A DNA stretch of 64,000 nt from positions 2,356,001 to 2,420,000 of the forward strand of contig NC_013037.1 of assembly GCF_000023125.1 (NCBI RefSeq), given 5' to 3'. The position numbers and the translations under genes are program-made. Source of the stretch: Dyadobacter fermentans DSM 18053 (GTDB lineage: Bacteria > Bacteroidota > Bacteroidia > Cytophagales > Spirosomataceae). Positions 44,112-52,965 of the stretch are shown piece by piece (the first letter of the stretch is position 1; every line of letters begins with the position of its first letter). A model generated the notes under the pieces. The model searched no databases and was not told the DNA's origin. It saw nothing but the letters and a program-made list of their open reading frames with translations.

Positions 44112-44876
44112 ATGTCCATCAATAAAGAACACGAACTAATAGGAATGCAGGAAGCCAGCCGCGCGGTGGCAACCACGTTACGCGCCATGCGCGAGCACGC
44201 CCGTCCGGGCATGAGCGCGAAGGAACTGGACGATTTCGGAGGCGAAATGCTATCAAGCCTGGGCGCAAAATCAGCTCCGCGGCTTACTTATGGGTTTCCG
44301 GGCTGGACGTGCATCAGCGTGAACAACGAAATCGCGCATGGCGTACCGTCCGAAACGAAGATTTTGCAGGAAGGCGACCTGGTGAACATCGATGTATCCG
44401 CCGAGCTCAATGGCTTCTGGTCCGATAATGGCGGCTCGTTCGTGCTGGGCGAAGACATCCACGGGCACGGGAAGCTGGTAAGCGCGTCGAAACGCATTCT
44501 GAGCAAGGCGCTCGGCCAGGTAAAAGGCGGGGTGCGGATCGCCGATATCGGGCGGTTGATTGAGACGGAGGCCAAAAAATCGGGTTACAAGGTAATCAAA
44601 AACCTGGCGGGCCACGGCGTAGGCCGCAGCCTGCACGAAGAACCGCACGAAATTGCCAATTACTACGATCGCTACAATACCGCGCGCTTCCGCAAGAACA
44701 GCGTGGTCGCCATCGAGACATTCATTTCCACGGCTTCCACAAGCGCCGCGACGGAGCGCGACGGCTGGACGCTCGTAGGCTCACGCGGCGGGTATGTGGC
44801 CCAGCACGAGCACACGATTATCGTCACCGACGGTAAACCGGTGATCCTTACCGCTATGAACGGCATTTTCGACTAG
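44112..44876 (+). CDS. map: Methionine aminopeptidase, type I
   Basis: A 254-aa metalloprotease that removes the first Met from new proteins. Metal ligands are seen in VNIDVSAELNGFWSDNGGSF (two Asp), GHGVGRSLHEEP (His), VAIETFIST (Glu) and QHEHTIIV (Glu). Its place after a DUF3050 gene rather than in a ribosomal operon suggests an accessory copy. The stop shares the palindromic CTAG with the stop of the convergent M1 peptidase gene. Confidence 0.95.
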   Translation: MSINKEHELIGMQEASRAVATTLRAMREHARPGMSAKELDDFGGEMLSSLGAKSAPRLTYGFPGWTCISVNNEIAHGVPSETKILQEGDLVNIDVSAELNGFWSDNGGSFVLGEDIHGHGKLVSASKRILSKALGQVKGGVRIADIGRLIETEAKKSGYKVIKNLAGHGVGRSLHEEPHEIANYYDRYNTARFRKNSVVAIETFISTASTSAATERDGWTLVGSRGGYVAQHEHTIIVTDGKPVILTAMNGIFD

Positions 44877-47380
44877 CTGCGGCCATTGGCTGCGGTAAGC
44901 TTTACCGAGCGATCGAGCATATCGGTTGCCTGTAAAATTTTGTTTTTCAGGAAATAAGGATAGCCCGGGTGCGCTTTCAAAAACGCTTGCACGATGGCAG
45001 CAGCTTCCGGTGACGAATGTCCCGCGAAGGTGCTGTGCAGCCAGCGGGTCGGGAAGAAAATATCGCCTGTCAACTGGATTTCCTGCAACAAGTCGAGCGA
45101 AGGCCGGAGGTATTTCAATGCACTGCGCGTCCGCAGCGGATGGTGCAGGTAGGCCAATGCATCGAGCACCCATGCTTCCTTTTCGCGGTTTTCTTCCTTT
45201 TTCAGGGTTTCAAAAAAGGCATCGCGCTCTGCTTCACTGGTGCTCAGCGCGGGAATGACAAACTGCATTCTGGCTTTACGATCGGGGTTTTTCGTGGCAT
45301 TCAGCTGCGTCTGCAAAATCAGCTTCGGATCGCCCTTGCCTTTCAGGGCCAGTTCGTAGGCCAGTGAAATTTTATCGTCTTCGGACAGAACCAGGCCCTT
45401 CACTTCCAGCTTGCCGGTCCAGATGCCGTGCATTTTTTGCCAGCCGTCATCGGTAAGCGCCAGCGCCTTGAATGCCCTGAAATATGAAGTTTGAATACCC
45501 TTATCGGTAGTTGAGTTTAACAACTGCCATATTTTATTTTCCATTCGGACCTGATATTCAGCTCTCTGATCCGCATTCAAAAACACCCACCAGGTTGTTT
45601 GCAAATTACCCAGCAGATAATCGACCAGTAGCGGGTTTTGCTCTTTGGGCAATGCATTCATCGTGTGGATCACGAACTGGGCCGGAGCCGGGCCATCGCC
45701 GCGCAGCATTCCTTCCCACCCATTCACCAGCATGGCGCCGCGGAACACCGGGTCGCGCAAAGCCGGAGCCGCAGGATCGTAATGTTTGAAAAACCATGCT
45801 TTGCTGGCGGAATCCATTTTGAAATACCCATAACCCGTTCCATCCTGATTGGGAAATGCCAGACCTTCACCTGCTTCGGGCAGGGTTTTCATTACGAGCG
45901 GCTGCTCCCAAACCCGGCCTGAAACCGAATCCTGCATTTGGGCCAGCTGGCCGTTTTCGACTTGATATTGGGGCATTCCGGGCGTTTTCACCCACACATT
46001 GCTCCACGCGGCAATATCCTGCGGCGTACGCTTGTCGATGATCCCGATCAGGTCGTCCCAGCGTGCATTACCGAACGAATAGGTTTTCAGGTATTCGCGC
46101 AGGCTTTCCTGCATCATCTTCTCACCGATTTTACGTTCCAGCTGCCGCATCACGATCGGCGCTTTCATATAAATAATCGCCCCGTAGAGCGTTCCGGCGT
46201 TTTTAAGATTGCCTAATTGCTGTAAAATCGGGTTCGTTCCGGCAGTGCGGTCCACGTCGTAGGCGTTCGGATAATGCGCGAGCAGGAAGCGCAAATCGTG
46301 GTTGATTTCCGGAAAACTGGGATGCACGATCTTGGCGGCCATGAAGTTGGCAAAAACCTCTTTCAGCCAAACGTCGTTAAACCAGTCCATCGTCACCAGG
46401 TCGCCGAACCACATGTGCGCCGACTCGTGTGCGATCACACTCGCGCGGGCCATTTTGCGGTTAACCGATGCATTTTCATCCAGGAACAGCGCAGATTCAT
46501 TGTAAAAAACGGCCCCTGGATGCTCCATTCCACCATATTGGAATGACGGCAGCAGCACGAAATCAAACTTCCCGAAAGGATATTCAATGCTTGTATAGTC
46601 TTCGAGCCAGGTGAGCGACTGTGCATGCAGCCTGAAAACCTCGTCGCGGTTGCGGTTCACCTTCGTCGTGTCGGTTTCGCGGTAGTACATGGTCATTTCG
46701 CGGCCATCCTGCGTCCTGGTTTCCTTGAAAAACTTCCCGGCGGCAAATGCAAAAAGATACGAGCTGACCGGCTTCGTGGCCTCAAAAGCGTAAATGCGCT
46801 TACCGTTTGAGGTTGTCTGTGCATTCAGTTTTCCATTTGAAACCGCCTCCCACTCCACCGGCATTTTCAGCGTGAGCTGGTAGGACGCTTTAAGGTTCGG
46901 CTGGTCAAAAAGCGGAAAGCAGGTCGAAGCGCGGTCGGGAACGAACAGGGTGTACAGATAATCCTCGCTCCTGTTCAGCGACTGATCGCCCGCCACAAAA
47001 TCGATCACCACCTCGTTCCTGCCTTTTCTTAAATGCTTTGGATCAATCACAATATGCTCATTCACAAACTGGTGCCCTACCTGCTCATCTCCCACACGCA
47101 CATCCAGCAAATGCCCTGCATCCGCATTAAAATCCAGCACAAGCGCCGAATCGAGCGCATCGAGATGAAACGATATCGTCTCCTTCCCCACAATCTTCCC
47201 CGCCTTCCCGGCAGGAATATCCAGCTCGATGGCGTAGCGAATGCTGTCGATATGCTGCTTACGGTACTGGTTGAGCGCGAACGAGACGCCTTTTTCGGGA
47301 GCCGAACCTTCCGGTCGGGAGCATGCGAGCACAGCCAGGAGTGCGGCTGATGCCAAAATAAGGGAGCGTATTGAATTCAT
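44873..47380 (-). CDS. M1-family aminopeptidase, lipoprotein
   Basis: An 835-aa zinc peptidase. The N-terminus is a lipoprotein signal (ILASAALLAVLACS). The substrate-binding GxMEN motif is QYGGMEHPGA, and the zinc site is VIAHESAHMWFGDLVTMDWF with WLKEVFANF, at about residues 315-340. An N-terminal beta domain (TISFHLDALDSALVLDF) and a C-terminal helical domain complete the fold. It would act at the periplasmic face. A TATTTTTG box (47399-47406, minus strand) lies just upstream of the ATG at 47380. Confidence 0.93.
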   Translation of the reverse strand: MNSIRSLILASAALLAVLACSRPEGSAPEKGVSFALNQYRKQHIDSIRYAIELDIPAGKAGKIVGKETISFHLDALDSALVLDFNADAGHLLDVRVGDEQVGHQFVNEHIVIDPKHLRKGRNEVVIDFVAGDQSLNRSEDYLYTLFVPDRASTCFPLFDQPNLKASYQLTLKMPVEWEAVSNGKLNAQTTSNGKRIYAFEATKPVSSYLFAFAAGKFFKETRTQDGREMTMYYRETDTTKVNRNRDEVFRLHAQSLTWLEDYTSIEYPFGKFDFVLLPSFQYGGMEHPGAVFYNESALFLDENASVNRKMARASVIAHESAHMWFGDLVTMDWFNDVWLKEVFANFMAAKIVHPSFPEINHDLRFLLAHYPNAYDVDRTAGTNPILQQLGNLKNAGTLYGAIIYMKAPIVMRQLERKIGEKMMQESLREYLKTYSFGNARWDDLIGIIDKRTPQDIAAWSNVWVKTPGMPQYQVENGQLAQMQDSVSGRVWEQPLVMKTLPEAGEGLAFPNQDGTGYGYFKMDSASKAWFFKHYDPAAPALRDPVFRGAMLVNGWEGMLRGDGPAPAQFVIHTMNALPKEQNPLLVDYLLGNLQTTWWVFLNADQRAEYQVRMENKIWQLLNSTTDKGIQTSYFRAFKALALTDDGWQKMHGIWTGKLEVKGLVLSEDDKISLAYELALKGKGDPKLILQTQLNATKNPDRKARMQFVIPALSTSEAERDAFFETLKKEENREKEAWVLDALAYLHHPLRTRSALKYLRPSLDLLQEIQLTGDIFFPTRWLHSTFAGHSSPEAAAIVQAFLKAHPGYPYFLKNKILQATDMLDRSVKLTAANGRS

Positions 47381-47398
47381 CAGATTAAGGGATACGCT

Positions 47399-47406
47399 CA
47401 AAAATA
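47399..47406 (-). promoter_or_regulatory. Possible -7 promoter element of the M1 peptidase gene
   Basis: TATTTTTG on the minus strand fits TAnnTTTG. A TTTG lies 23 bases upstream, slightly far for the -33 element. Confidence 0.35.
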
Positions 47407-47449
47407 GCACTTTCGAGTCCGATAGAAATCAAATAGCCGTCAGAATTCC

Positions 47450-47464
47450 GTTACGAAGCGTAAC
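47450..47464. promoter_or_regulatory. 15-bp palindrome before the small two-gene unit
   Basis: GTTACG-AAG-CGTAAC is a perfect inverted repeat 33 bases before the ATG at 47498. Together with a DNA-binding-like protein in the unit it may be an autoregulatory operator. Confidence 0.45.
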
Positions 47465-47497
47465 ATTTTGTATATTGTAACAAAAAATGCGCACACT

Positions 47498-47650
47498 ATG
47501 AATGCAATGGAGGTCCGGATGCGGATTGCCGCGCTACGCCAGTATTTAAGGGATTTTCAACACGAGATGCCCCCCCAGCAAGTCGACGAGGTCCTGGACG
47601 TGATCTCTAAACTTTTGCAGGTGCTTGCAGAATTGGAACAAGGAAAATAG
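47498..47650 (+). CDS. Small helical protein, 50 aa, unrecognised
   Basis: It reads MNAMEVRMRIAALRQYLRDF and continues as one amphipathic helix to LLQVLAELEQGK. It is followed 12 bp later by a 100-aa gene with a DNA-binding-like domain. An upstream frame-open ATG at 47468 is less likely, as it would sit in the putative promoter. No family is recognised. Confidence 0.5.
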   Translation: MNAMEVRMRIAALRQYLRDFQHEMPPQQVDEVLDVISKLLQVLAELEQGK

Positions 47651-47662
47651 CAGGGAGGAATT

Positions 47663-47965
47663 ATGAAAACTATCACGGAACAAAGACCTGAGCAGCTCGA
47701 CGAACTGCTGCAAGTCGCAAGGGAAACTTTAACGAAGGCACAAAACTACCTGTCCAAGGACGGCAGGATTTACGAGTTGCACGACTGGGTGACCGTGGCT
47801 GAGTATTGCAGACGGTTCAATATCCCCAACACGCAGACCGTCAGCAACTGGATCAAGCGGGGCGTAATTGCGGCCGAAGACACGGTCGTCATTGAAGAAT
47901 ACAACAACATTCGCCTGATCAGGGCTATCCCCTACCAGGATAAAAAAGTTGCCCACAGCAGCTAA
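47663..47965 (+). CDS. Small protein with a MerR/excisionase-like helix-turn-helix
   Basis: A 100-aa protein. Residues 1-35 are helical (EQLDELLQVARETLTKAQNY). Residues about 42-70 read WVTVAEYCRRFNIPNTQTVS followed by NWIKRGVIAAEDTVVIEEYN, the pattern of a winged-helix excisionase or MerR-like domain. It is 12 bp after a 50-aa helical protein gene and 27 bp before the S9 peptidase gene. It may regulate its own unit through the palindrome at 47450. No toxin-like gene was identified. Confidence 0.6.
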   Translation: MKTITEQRPEQLDELLQVARETLTKAQNYLSKDGRIYELHDWVTVAEYCRRFNIPNTQTVSNWIKRGVIAAEDTVVIEEYNNIRLIRAIPYQDKKVAHSS

Positions 47966-47992
47966 CGATTTTCTCATTCCGAAACTTAAACC

Positions 47993-50356
47993 ATGAAGCA
48001 CTTTTACGTTTCCATTTTTTTTACACTCTTTTCTTTCACCTACCTCCAAGCCCAATCCCTCGCCCCGCTGACCGTCGAGAAAATCATGCGTGATCCGAAA
48101 ATGTGGATCGGGACTTCACCGACCGACATTACCTGGGCCGACGATTCTAAAACGGTGTATTTCAAATGGAACCCGGATAAAAACCCGGCCGATTCGCTGT
48201 ACGGCTATTCACTTTCGGGCAAAAAGATCAGTAAAGTTCCCCCCGCCGACCGGCGACGGATGCCCGGTAAAAACGGCATTTACAACCGCAGCCGAACCAT
48301 GCGGCTTTACGAGAAGAACGGTGATATTTTCATCGTCAACTACAAGGATTTCTCCATCCGCCAGCTTACCAACACAACCGAAAGGGAAACCGAGCCGGCA
48401 TTCAGCGGGGATGAAAATTCCGTCATTTTCGAACGGGATGATAACCTTTTCAGCGTCGCGCTGAACTCCGGGCTCATCAGCCAGCGGACAGATTTCAAAA
48501 AAGGAACCAAAAAGGCGGATAGCAAGGAATCGGGGCAGGAAAAATTCCTGAAAGCCGATCAGCTGGCATTGTTCGAAGTGCTGAAAGAGCGGAAGGAGAA
48601 GAAAGATGCCGGCAAGAAAATCACAGATGCCGACAAGCCTGCGCGGCCGAAGGAAATTTATCTGAGCGACAAGAACATCTCGAACCAGCAGCTCAGCCCC
48701 GATGGCCTCTTCGTCACCTACCGGCTCACGAAAGCCGATAAAAGCGCGAAATCGACCGAGGTACCGAACTATGTGACCGAAAGCGGTTTCACGGAAGAAA
48801 TTCCTGCCCGCACGAAGGTAGGTGCTCCCGCCGCCGAGGTTGAATTTTGGGTATATGATGTAAAAAAGGATACTGCACGAAAAGTGGCGGCAACCGACAT
48901 TCCCGGCATTTACGACAAACCCGACTACCTCAAAGACTACCCCAAATCGGACACTGCTTCGAAGAAAAAAGAGCGCAAAGTGATTTTTCACGGGCCATTC
49001 TGGTCGGATAATGGGCAGCAGGCCGTGGTAGTAGTCCGTTCGCTGGATAGCAAGGACCGCTGGATCATGGCTTTCGACCCCGCCGCGCTTTCGCTCAAAC
49101 TCCTCGACCGCCAGCGCGACGAGGCGTGGATCGGCGGGCCGGGGATTGGCGGCTATCCGCAAAGTGCCGGCGAAATCGGCTGGCTCGACAACCAGACGAT
49201 CTATTTCCAGAGCGAAACGACCGGCTATTCGCATTTGTACACATTCAATATCAGCACGGGCAAAAAAACCGCATTGACCTCGGGCCGCTTTGAGGTCCAA
49301 AATGTAGTATTGTCCAAAGATAAAAAGACTTTTTACCTCATTACCAACGAAGTACACCCCGGCGAGCAGCATGTGTACCGGGTGGCGGCAGCGGGCGGTG
49401 CCAGAACGCGCCTTACCCAAACGCCCGGCGCGCACGAGATGACGCTCTCGCCCGATGAAAAGCATCTGGCCATCCGTTTTTCCCAAAGTACTTCGCCCTG
49501 GGAGCTCTATTTGCTGGATAATACTGGGGCAAAAAACGCCGCGCCGCTTCAGATCACGCATTCCGTGTCGCCGGAATTCTGCTCCTATCCCTGGCGCGAG
49601 GCCAAAGTGGTAACCGTTAAAGCCGGCGATGGGCAGGATATCTACGCACGCGTGTACGAGCCGAAGCAATCCAACGGGAAGGCGGTCATCTTCGTGCATG
49701 GAGCGGGCTACTTGCAGAATGCACATAAGTGGTGGAGCCAGTATTTCCGCGAATACATGTTTCATAACCTGCTCACCGACAAGGGTTACACGGTCCTCGA
49801 CATGGATTATCGGGCCAGCTCCGGCTACGGCCGCGACTGGCGCACGGGCATTTACCGCTTCATGGGCGGCAAAGATCTCACCGACCACACCGACGGCGCT
49901 CAGTGGCTCGTGAAAACGTACGGCATCGACCCCAAAAAGATCGGCATTTACGGCGGATCGTACGGCGGCTTCATCACGCTCATGGCATTGTTCACCACGC
50001 CCGACGTATTCGCTGCCGGTGCCGCCCTGCGCCCGGTCACCGACTGGGCTGCTTATAACCACGCCTACACGGCAAACATCCTCAACGAACCGCAGGCCGA
50101 TAGCCTCGCCTACCGCAAAAGTTCGCCCATTTACCACGCCGCAGGGTTGAAGAACCATCTGCTGATCTGCCACGGAATGGTGGATGTGAATGTGCATTAC
50201 CAGGACGTTGTGCGCCTTTCGCAGCGGCTGATCGAGCTTGGGAAAAGCAATTGGGAACTGGCGTCGTACCCCATGGAGGACCACGCGTTTGTGGAGGCTT
50301 CGTCATGGACCGACGAGTACAAGCGCATTTTGAAGCTTTTCGAAGAGAAGTTGTAG
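47993..50356 (+). CDS. S9-family prolyl oligopeptidase/dipeptidyl peptidase, exported
   Basis: A 787-aa serine peptidase with an N-terminal signal (FYVSIFFTLFSFTYLQAQ). Residues about 60-560 are a beta-propeller with internal repeats, including a DPP4-like stretch (WADDSKTVYFKWNPDKNP). The catalytic domain holds Ser656 in YGGSYGGF, Asp731 in GMVDVNVHYQD and His764 in MEDHAF. It cleaves peptides at proline or alanine, likely in the periplasm. It is 27 bp downstream of the small DNA-binding-like gene, so they may share a transcript. Confidence 0.93.
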   Translation: MKHFYVSIFFTLFSFTYLQAQSLAPLTVEKIMRDPKMWIGTSPTDITWADDSKTVYFKWNPDKNPADSLYGYSLSGKKISKVPPADRRRMPGKNGIYNRSRTMRLYEKNGDIFIVNYKDFSIRQLTNTTERETEPAFSGDENSVIFERDDNLFSVALNSGLISQRTDFKKGTKKADSKESGQEKFLKADQLALFEVLKERKEKKDAGKKITDADKPARPKEIYLSDKNISNQQLSPDGLFVTYRLTKADKSAKSTEVPNYVTESGFTEEIPARTKVGAPAAEVEFWVYDVKKDTARKVAATDIPGIYDKPDYLKDYPKSDTASKKKERKVIFHGPFWSDNGQQAVVVVRSLDSKDRWIMAFDPAALSLKLLDRQRDEAWIGGPGIGGYPQSAGEIGWLDNQTIYFQSETTGYSHLYTFNISTGKKTALTSGRFEVQNVVLSKDKKTFYLITNEVHPGEQHVYRVAAAGGARTRLTQTPGAHEMTLSPDEKHLAIRFSQSTSPWELYLLDNTGAKNAAPLQITHSVSPEFCSYPWREAKVVTVKAGDGQDIYARVYEPKQSNGKAVIFVHGAGYLQNAHKWWSQYFREYMFHNLLTDKGYTVLDMDYRASSGYGRDWRTGIYRFMGGKDLTDHTDGAQWLVKTYGIDPKKIGIYGGSYGGFITLMALFTTPDVFAAGAALRPVTDWAAYNHAYTANILNEPQADSLAYRKSSPIYHAAGLKNHLLICHGMVDVNVHYQDVVRLSQRLIELGKSNWELASYPMEDHAFVEASSWTDEYKRILKLFEEKL

Positions 50357-50447
50357 CCGGAAGGTGAGTAATTCTAAAATTTCAAGCCCTTATATCCGTT
50401 GCCGGCACATTCGCGGTAAGCCATCAGTATAAAAAACAACCATTCAT

Positions 50448-51230
50448 ATGAAGCAACATTTCTCGAAACTGAAAAGCATTTTCCTCGGCCAGGCGATCGC
50501 CATCGCATGCATAGGCGTCACTTACGCGCAGGTAGGCGTAGGTGTGAAGGCGCCGAAAGGAGCCGAAGTATACCTGGACGGCAGCCGCAAAATGCTCGAC
50601 GACAAATGGATTTACTGGGAAGGACCACGTTTCGCGGCCAAGCCTCCGATTAAATGGACCGTCGTGAACGACCCGGTCGATAAGGGAACGGTCATTAATG
50701 CCAACGACCCGGCTTCTGCCGGCGGACTGTACGGCGCGGCGGATATTGTAACCAAAAAGCAATTCAAGGATTTCCGCGCCCACGTGGAATTCCTGATCAC
50801 GAAACCGGGTGGTAACAGCGGCGTTTACCTTCAAAACCGCTACGAAATCCAGGTGCTCGATGGTGACACCACCTCGCACGGCATGGCCGCGGTGATCAAC
50901 GAATCCAAATCACCTTACTATGCTTACAATGGCGTTGGCAAGTGGAATTCGTACGACATTCTGTTCCGCGCGGCGCGGTTTAAGGACGGCAAACTGGTGG
51001 AACAGCCGATGGTGACTTTGTATTTCAATGGCAAGAAAGTGCATACCAACCAGAAAATCAGCCAGGTGTGGGGCGGTAAAAACTCCGGCATCGATGGCGG
51101 TAACGACGGCGGCAAGGGCATTACCGACACGCCCGGCGGCCTGAAACTGCAATCGGAAGGCCATGATGTGTATTTCCGAAATATCTGGATCAAGGAAATG
51201 GAGCTGGACAGGCCTGACACCGACTTTTGA
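50448..51230 (+). CDS. DUF1080 protein (3-keto-disaccharide hydrolase-like)
   Basis: A 260-aa exported protein (signal at AIAIACIGVTYAQ) with the laminin-G-like jelly roll of DUF1080: KQFKDFRAHVEFLITKPGGN, SGVYLQNRYEIQVLD, WNSYDILFRAARF and DVYFRNIWIKEME. DUF1080 members are linked to hydrolysis of 3-keto glycosides. It lies on the same strand as the cyclase and SDR genes that follow, with a 17-bp gap to the cyclase, so the three may be one operon. Confidence 0.88.
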   Translation: MKQHFSKLKSIFLGQAIAIACIGVTYAQVGVGVKAPKGAEVYLDGSRKMLDDKWIYWEGPRFAAKPPIKWTVVNDPVDKGTVINANDPASAGGLYGAADIVTKKQFKDFRAHVEFLITKPGGNSGVYLQNRYEIQVLDGDTTSHGMAAVINESKSPYYAYNGVGKWNSYDILFRAARFKDGKLVEQPMVTLYFNGKKVHTNQKISQVWGGKNSGIDGGNDGGKGITDTPGGLKLQSEGHDVYFRNIWIKEMELDRPDTDF

Positions 51231-51247
51231 AATACCTATTTTAACGC

Positions 51248-52132
51248 ATGGACCACAGGGTAGTTTTTGATTTTGACATTGCATTTACCAACGGCGGCGG
51301 CATTCAGGGGCAGGATTTCCGGCTCGACATTGCGGATGAAACCATTTCGGACGCCGAACTGGCCGACTATATCGTAAAAGACCTTCGCCTGCTCATGGTG
51401 GGCAAGGTTACGATTCTTGACAAGTTTTACATTCAGGAACCGCACAAGCGCAAGCCCGTGAACCTGATCTCAACGGAACACCTGGTGGACCTGAGCCACA
51501 CGATTTTCGACGGCCTGGTCACCTACAAAGGGCTGCCTGCGCCGGTGATTTGTGATTTTCTGAGCCGGAAGGATTCGAAAGGGAAATACGAAGAAGGAAC
51601 TGAATTTCAGATCGGCAAAATCGAAATGGTGAGCAATACCGGCACGTACATCGACTGCCCGTTTCATCGTTACGCGCATGGCAAGGATCTTTCCGAAGTG
51701 GAGCTGGAAGCATTTGCGAACCTCGACGCGGTGACGATCGATGCCACCGGAGCATTCGAAATCGGGATCGGATTTTTTCAAAACCTCGAAATCCGTAACA
51801 AGGCGGTCATGGTGCACACCGGCTGGTCGAAGCACTGGAACACGGAAGCCTATTTTGAAGATCACCCGTTCCTCACGCGCGAAGCCGCCGAATACCTGCG
51901 CGACTGCGCCGTGAAGCTCGTGGGGATCGACAGCCACAATGTCGACGACACCCGTGGCAACAGCCGCCCGGTACACACCACGCTGCTCGGAGCCGAAATC
52001 CTGATCGTCGAACATCTCTGCAATCTGGATAAACTGCCGGCCTCGGGTTACCTGTTCAGCGCGGTACCGCCTAAGTTCAAGGGCGTTGGCACATTTCCGG
52101 TACGCGCATTTGCCACGTTGACCAACCCCTGA
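51248..52132 (+). CDS. Kynurenine formamidase-like cyclase with an N-terminal extra domain
   Basis: A 294-aa protein. Residues from about 78 are the cyclase family: HLVDLSHTIFDGLVTYKGLP, GTYIDCPFHRYAHGKDLSEV (the HxxxH metal site is close), and GIDSHNVDDTRGNSRPVHTT. Residues 1-75 (FDFDIAFTNGGGIQGQDFRL; ADYIVKDLRLLMVGKVTIL) form an extra alpha/beta piece not part of the cyclase domain. The substrate is unknown. It sits between DUF1080 and SDR genes. Confidence 0.85.
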   Translation: MDHRVVFDFDIAFTNGGGIQGQDFRLDIADETISDAELADYIVKDLRLLMVGKVTILDKFYIQEPHKRKPVNLISTEHLVDLSHTIFDGLVTYKGLPAPVICDFLSRKDSKGKYEEGTEFQIGKIEMVSNTGTYIDCPFHRYAHGKDLSEVELEAFANLDAVTIDATGAFEIGIGFFQNLEIRNKAVMVHTGWSKHWNTEAYFEDHPFLTREAAEYLRDCAVKLVGIDSHNVDDTRGNSRPVHTTLLGAEILIVEHLCNLDKLPASGYLFSAVPPKFKGVGTFPVRAFATLTNP

Positions 52133-52197
52133 AAACGCCTCATACGCCGATTTGGCACGGGATTGGTATAGGCCGAGAGTCTAACCATCCCGTACCT

Positions 52198-52965
52198 ATG
52201 AAATTATCCGATCAATTTAAGCTCAACGGTAAAACCGCGCTCGTGACCGGTGCCAGCCAGGGAATAGGCAAAGGAATTGCACTCGCATTGGCCGAATACG
52301 GCGCAGATATCATCCTGCATTACCGCAGCGACCGCGCCGAAGCGGAATCCGTTGCGGACGAAATCAAGCAAAAAGGTGGAAAAGTGATGCTCGTCAATGC
52401 CGACCTTTCCGAGCAAGGAAGCGTCGCTTCGGTGGCTGAGCAGGTGAAGAATGCGGGCAAAGCGCCGGACGTTCTCATTATCAATGCATCCGCGCAAATT
52501 CCCTGTGAATGGGAGCAGGTTACCGAAGAAGATTTTGACACTCAGATCAATACCAATTTCAAATCGACATTGCTGCTCATGCAGGCTTTTGCCCCCGCGA
52601 TGGTGGCCAATGGTTGGGGAAGGATCGTGACGATCGGCAGCGTGCAGCAGGTGAAGCCGCACCCGGCAATGATCGTGTATGCGGCCACGAAGTCGGCCGT
52701 GCTGAATATGGTGCAGAATCTGGCCATGCAGCTGGCCGATAAGAATGTGACCGTCAACAACCTGGCCCCGGGCGTGATCGGAACGCCGCGCCTCGACCAG
52801 GATGTGCCGCAGGTGCCCGAACGCATCGACCAACGCATGGGAACGCCCTCCGGCGACCTTGGCGATCCGCAGGATTGCGCCGCAATGGCCGTCCTGCTCT
52901 GTTCGGAAGCAGGACGGTTCATCACCGGTCAGAATATATTCGTGGATGGAGGCATGAGCCTCTGA
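52198..52965 (+). CDS. SDR-family oxidoreductase
   Basis: A 255-aa classical SDR with all motifs: TGASQGIGKGIALALAEYGA, INASAQ in place of NNAG, Ser in TIGSVQ, YAATKSAV as Y-x-x-x-K, and FITGQNIFVDGGMSL at the end. It probably oxidises or reduces a sugar-derived substrate with NAD(P). It follows the cyclase gene by 65 bp and is convergent with the sorbosone-dehydrogenase-like gene, whose stop begins at the next base. Confidence 0.92.
   Translation: MKLSDQFKLNGKTALVTGASQGIGKGIALALAEYGADIILHYRSDRAEAESVADEIKQKGGKVMLVNADLSEQGSVASVAEQVKNAGKAPDVLIINASAQIPCEWEQVTEEDFDTQINTNFKSTLLLMQAFAPAMVANGWGRIVTIGSVQQVKPHPAMIVYAATKSAVLNMVQNLAMQLADKNVTVNNLAPGVIGTPRLDQDVPQVPERIDQRMGTPSGDLGDPQDCAAMAVLLCSEAGRFITGQNIFVDGGMSL

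Noticed and set aside
48209..50284. Open frame of 691 codons on the minus strand
   Set aside because: It is antisense to the clear S9 peptidase gene, has no family features, and results from the GC-rich codon use of that gene.
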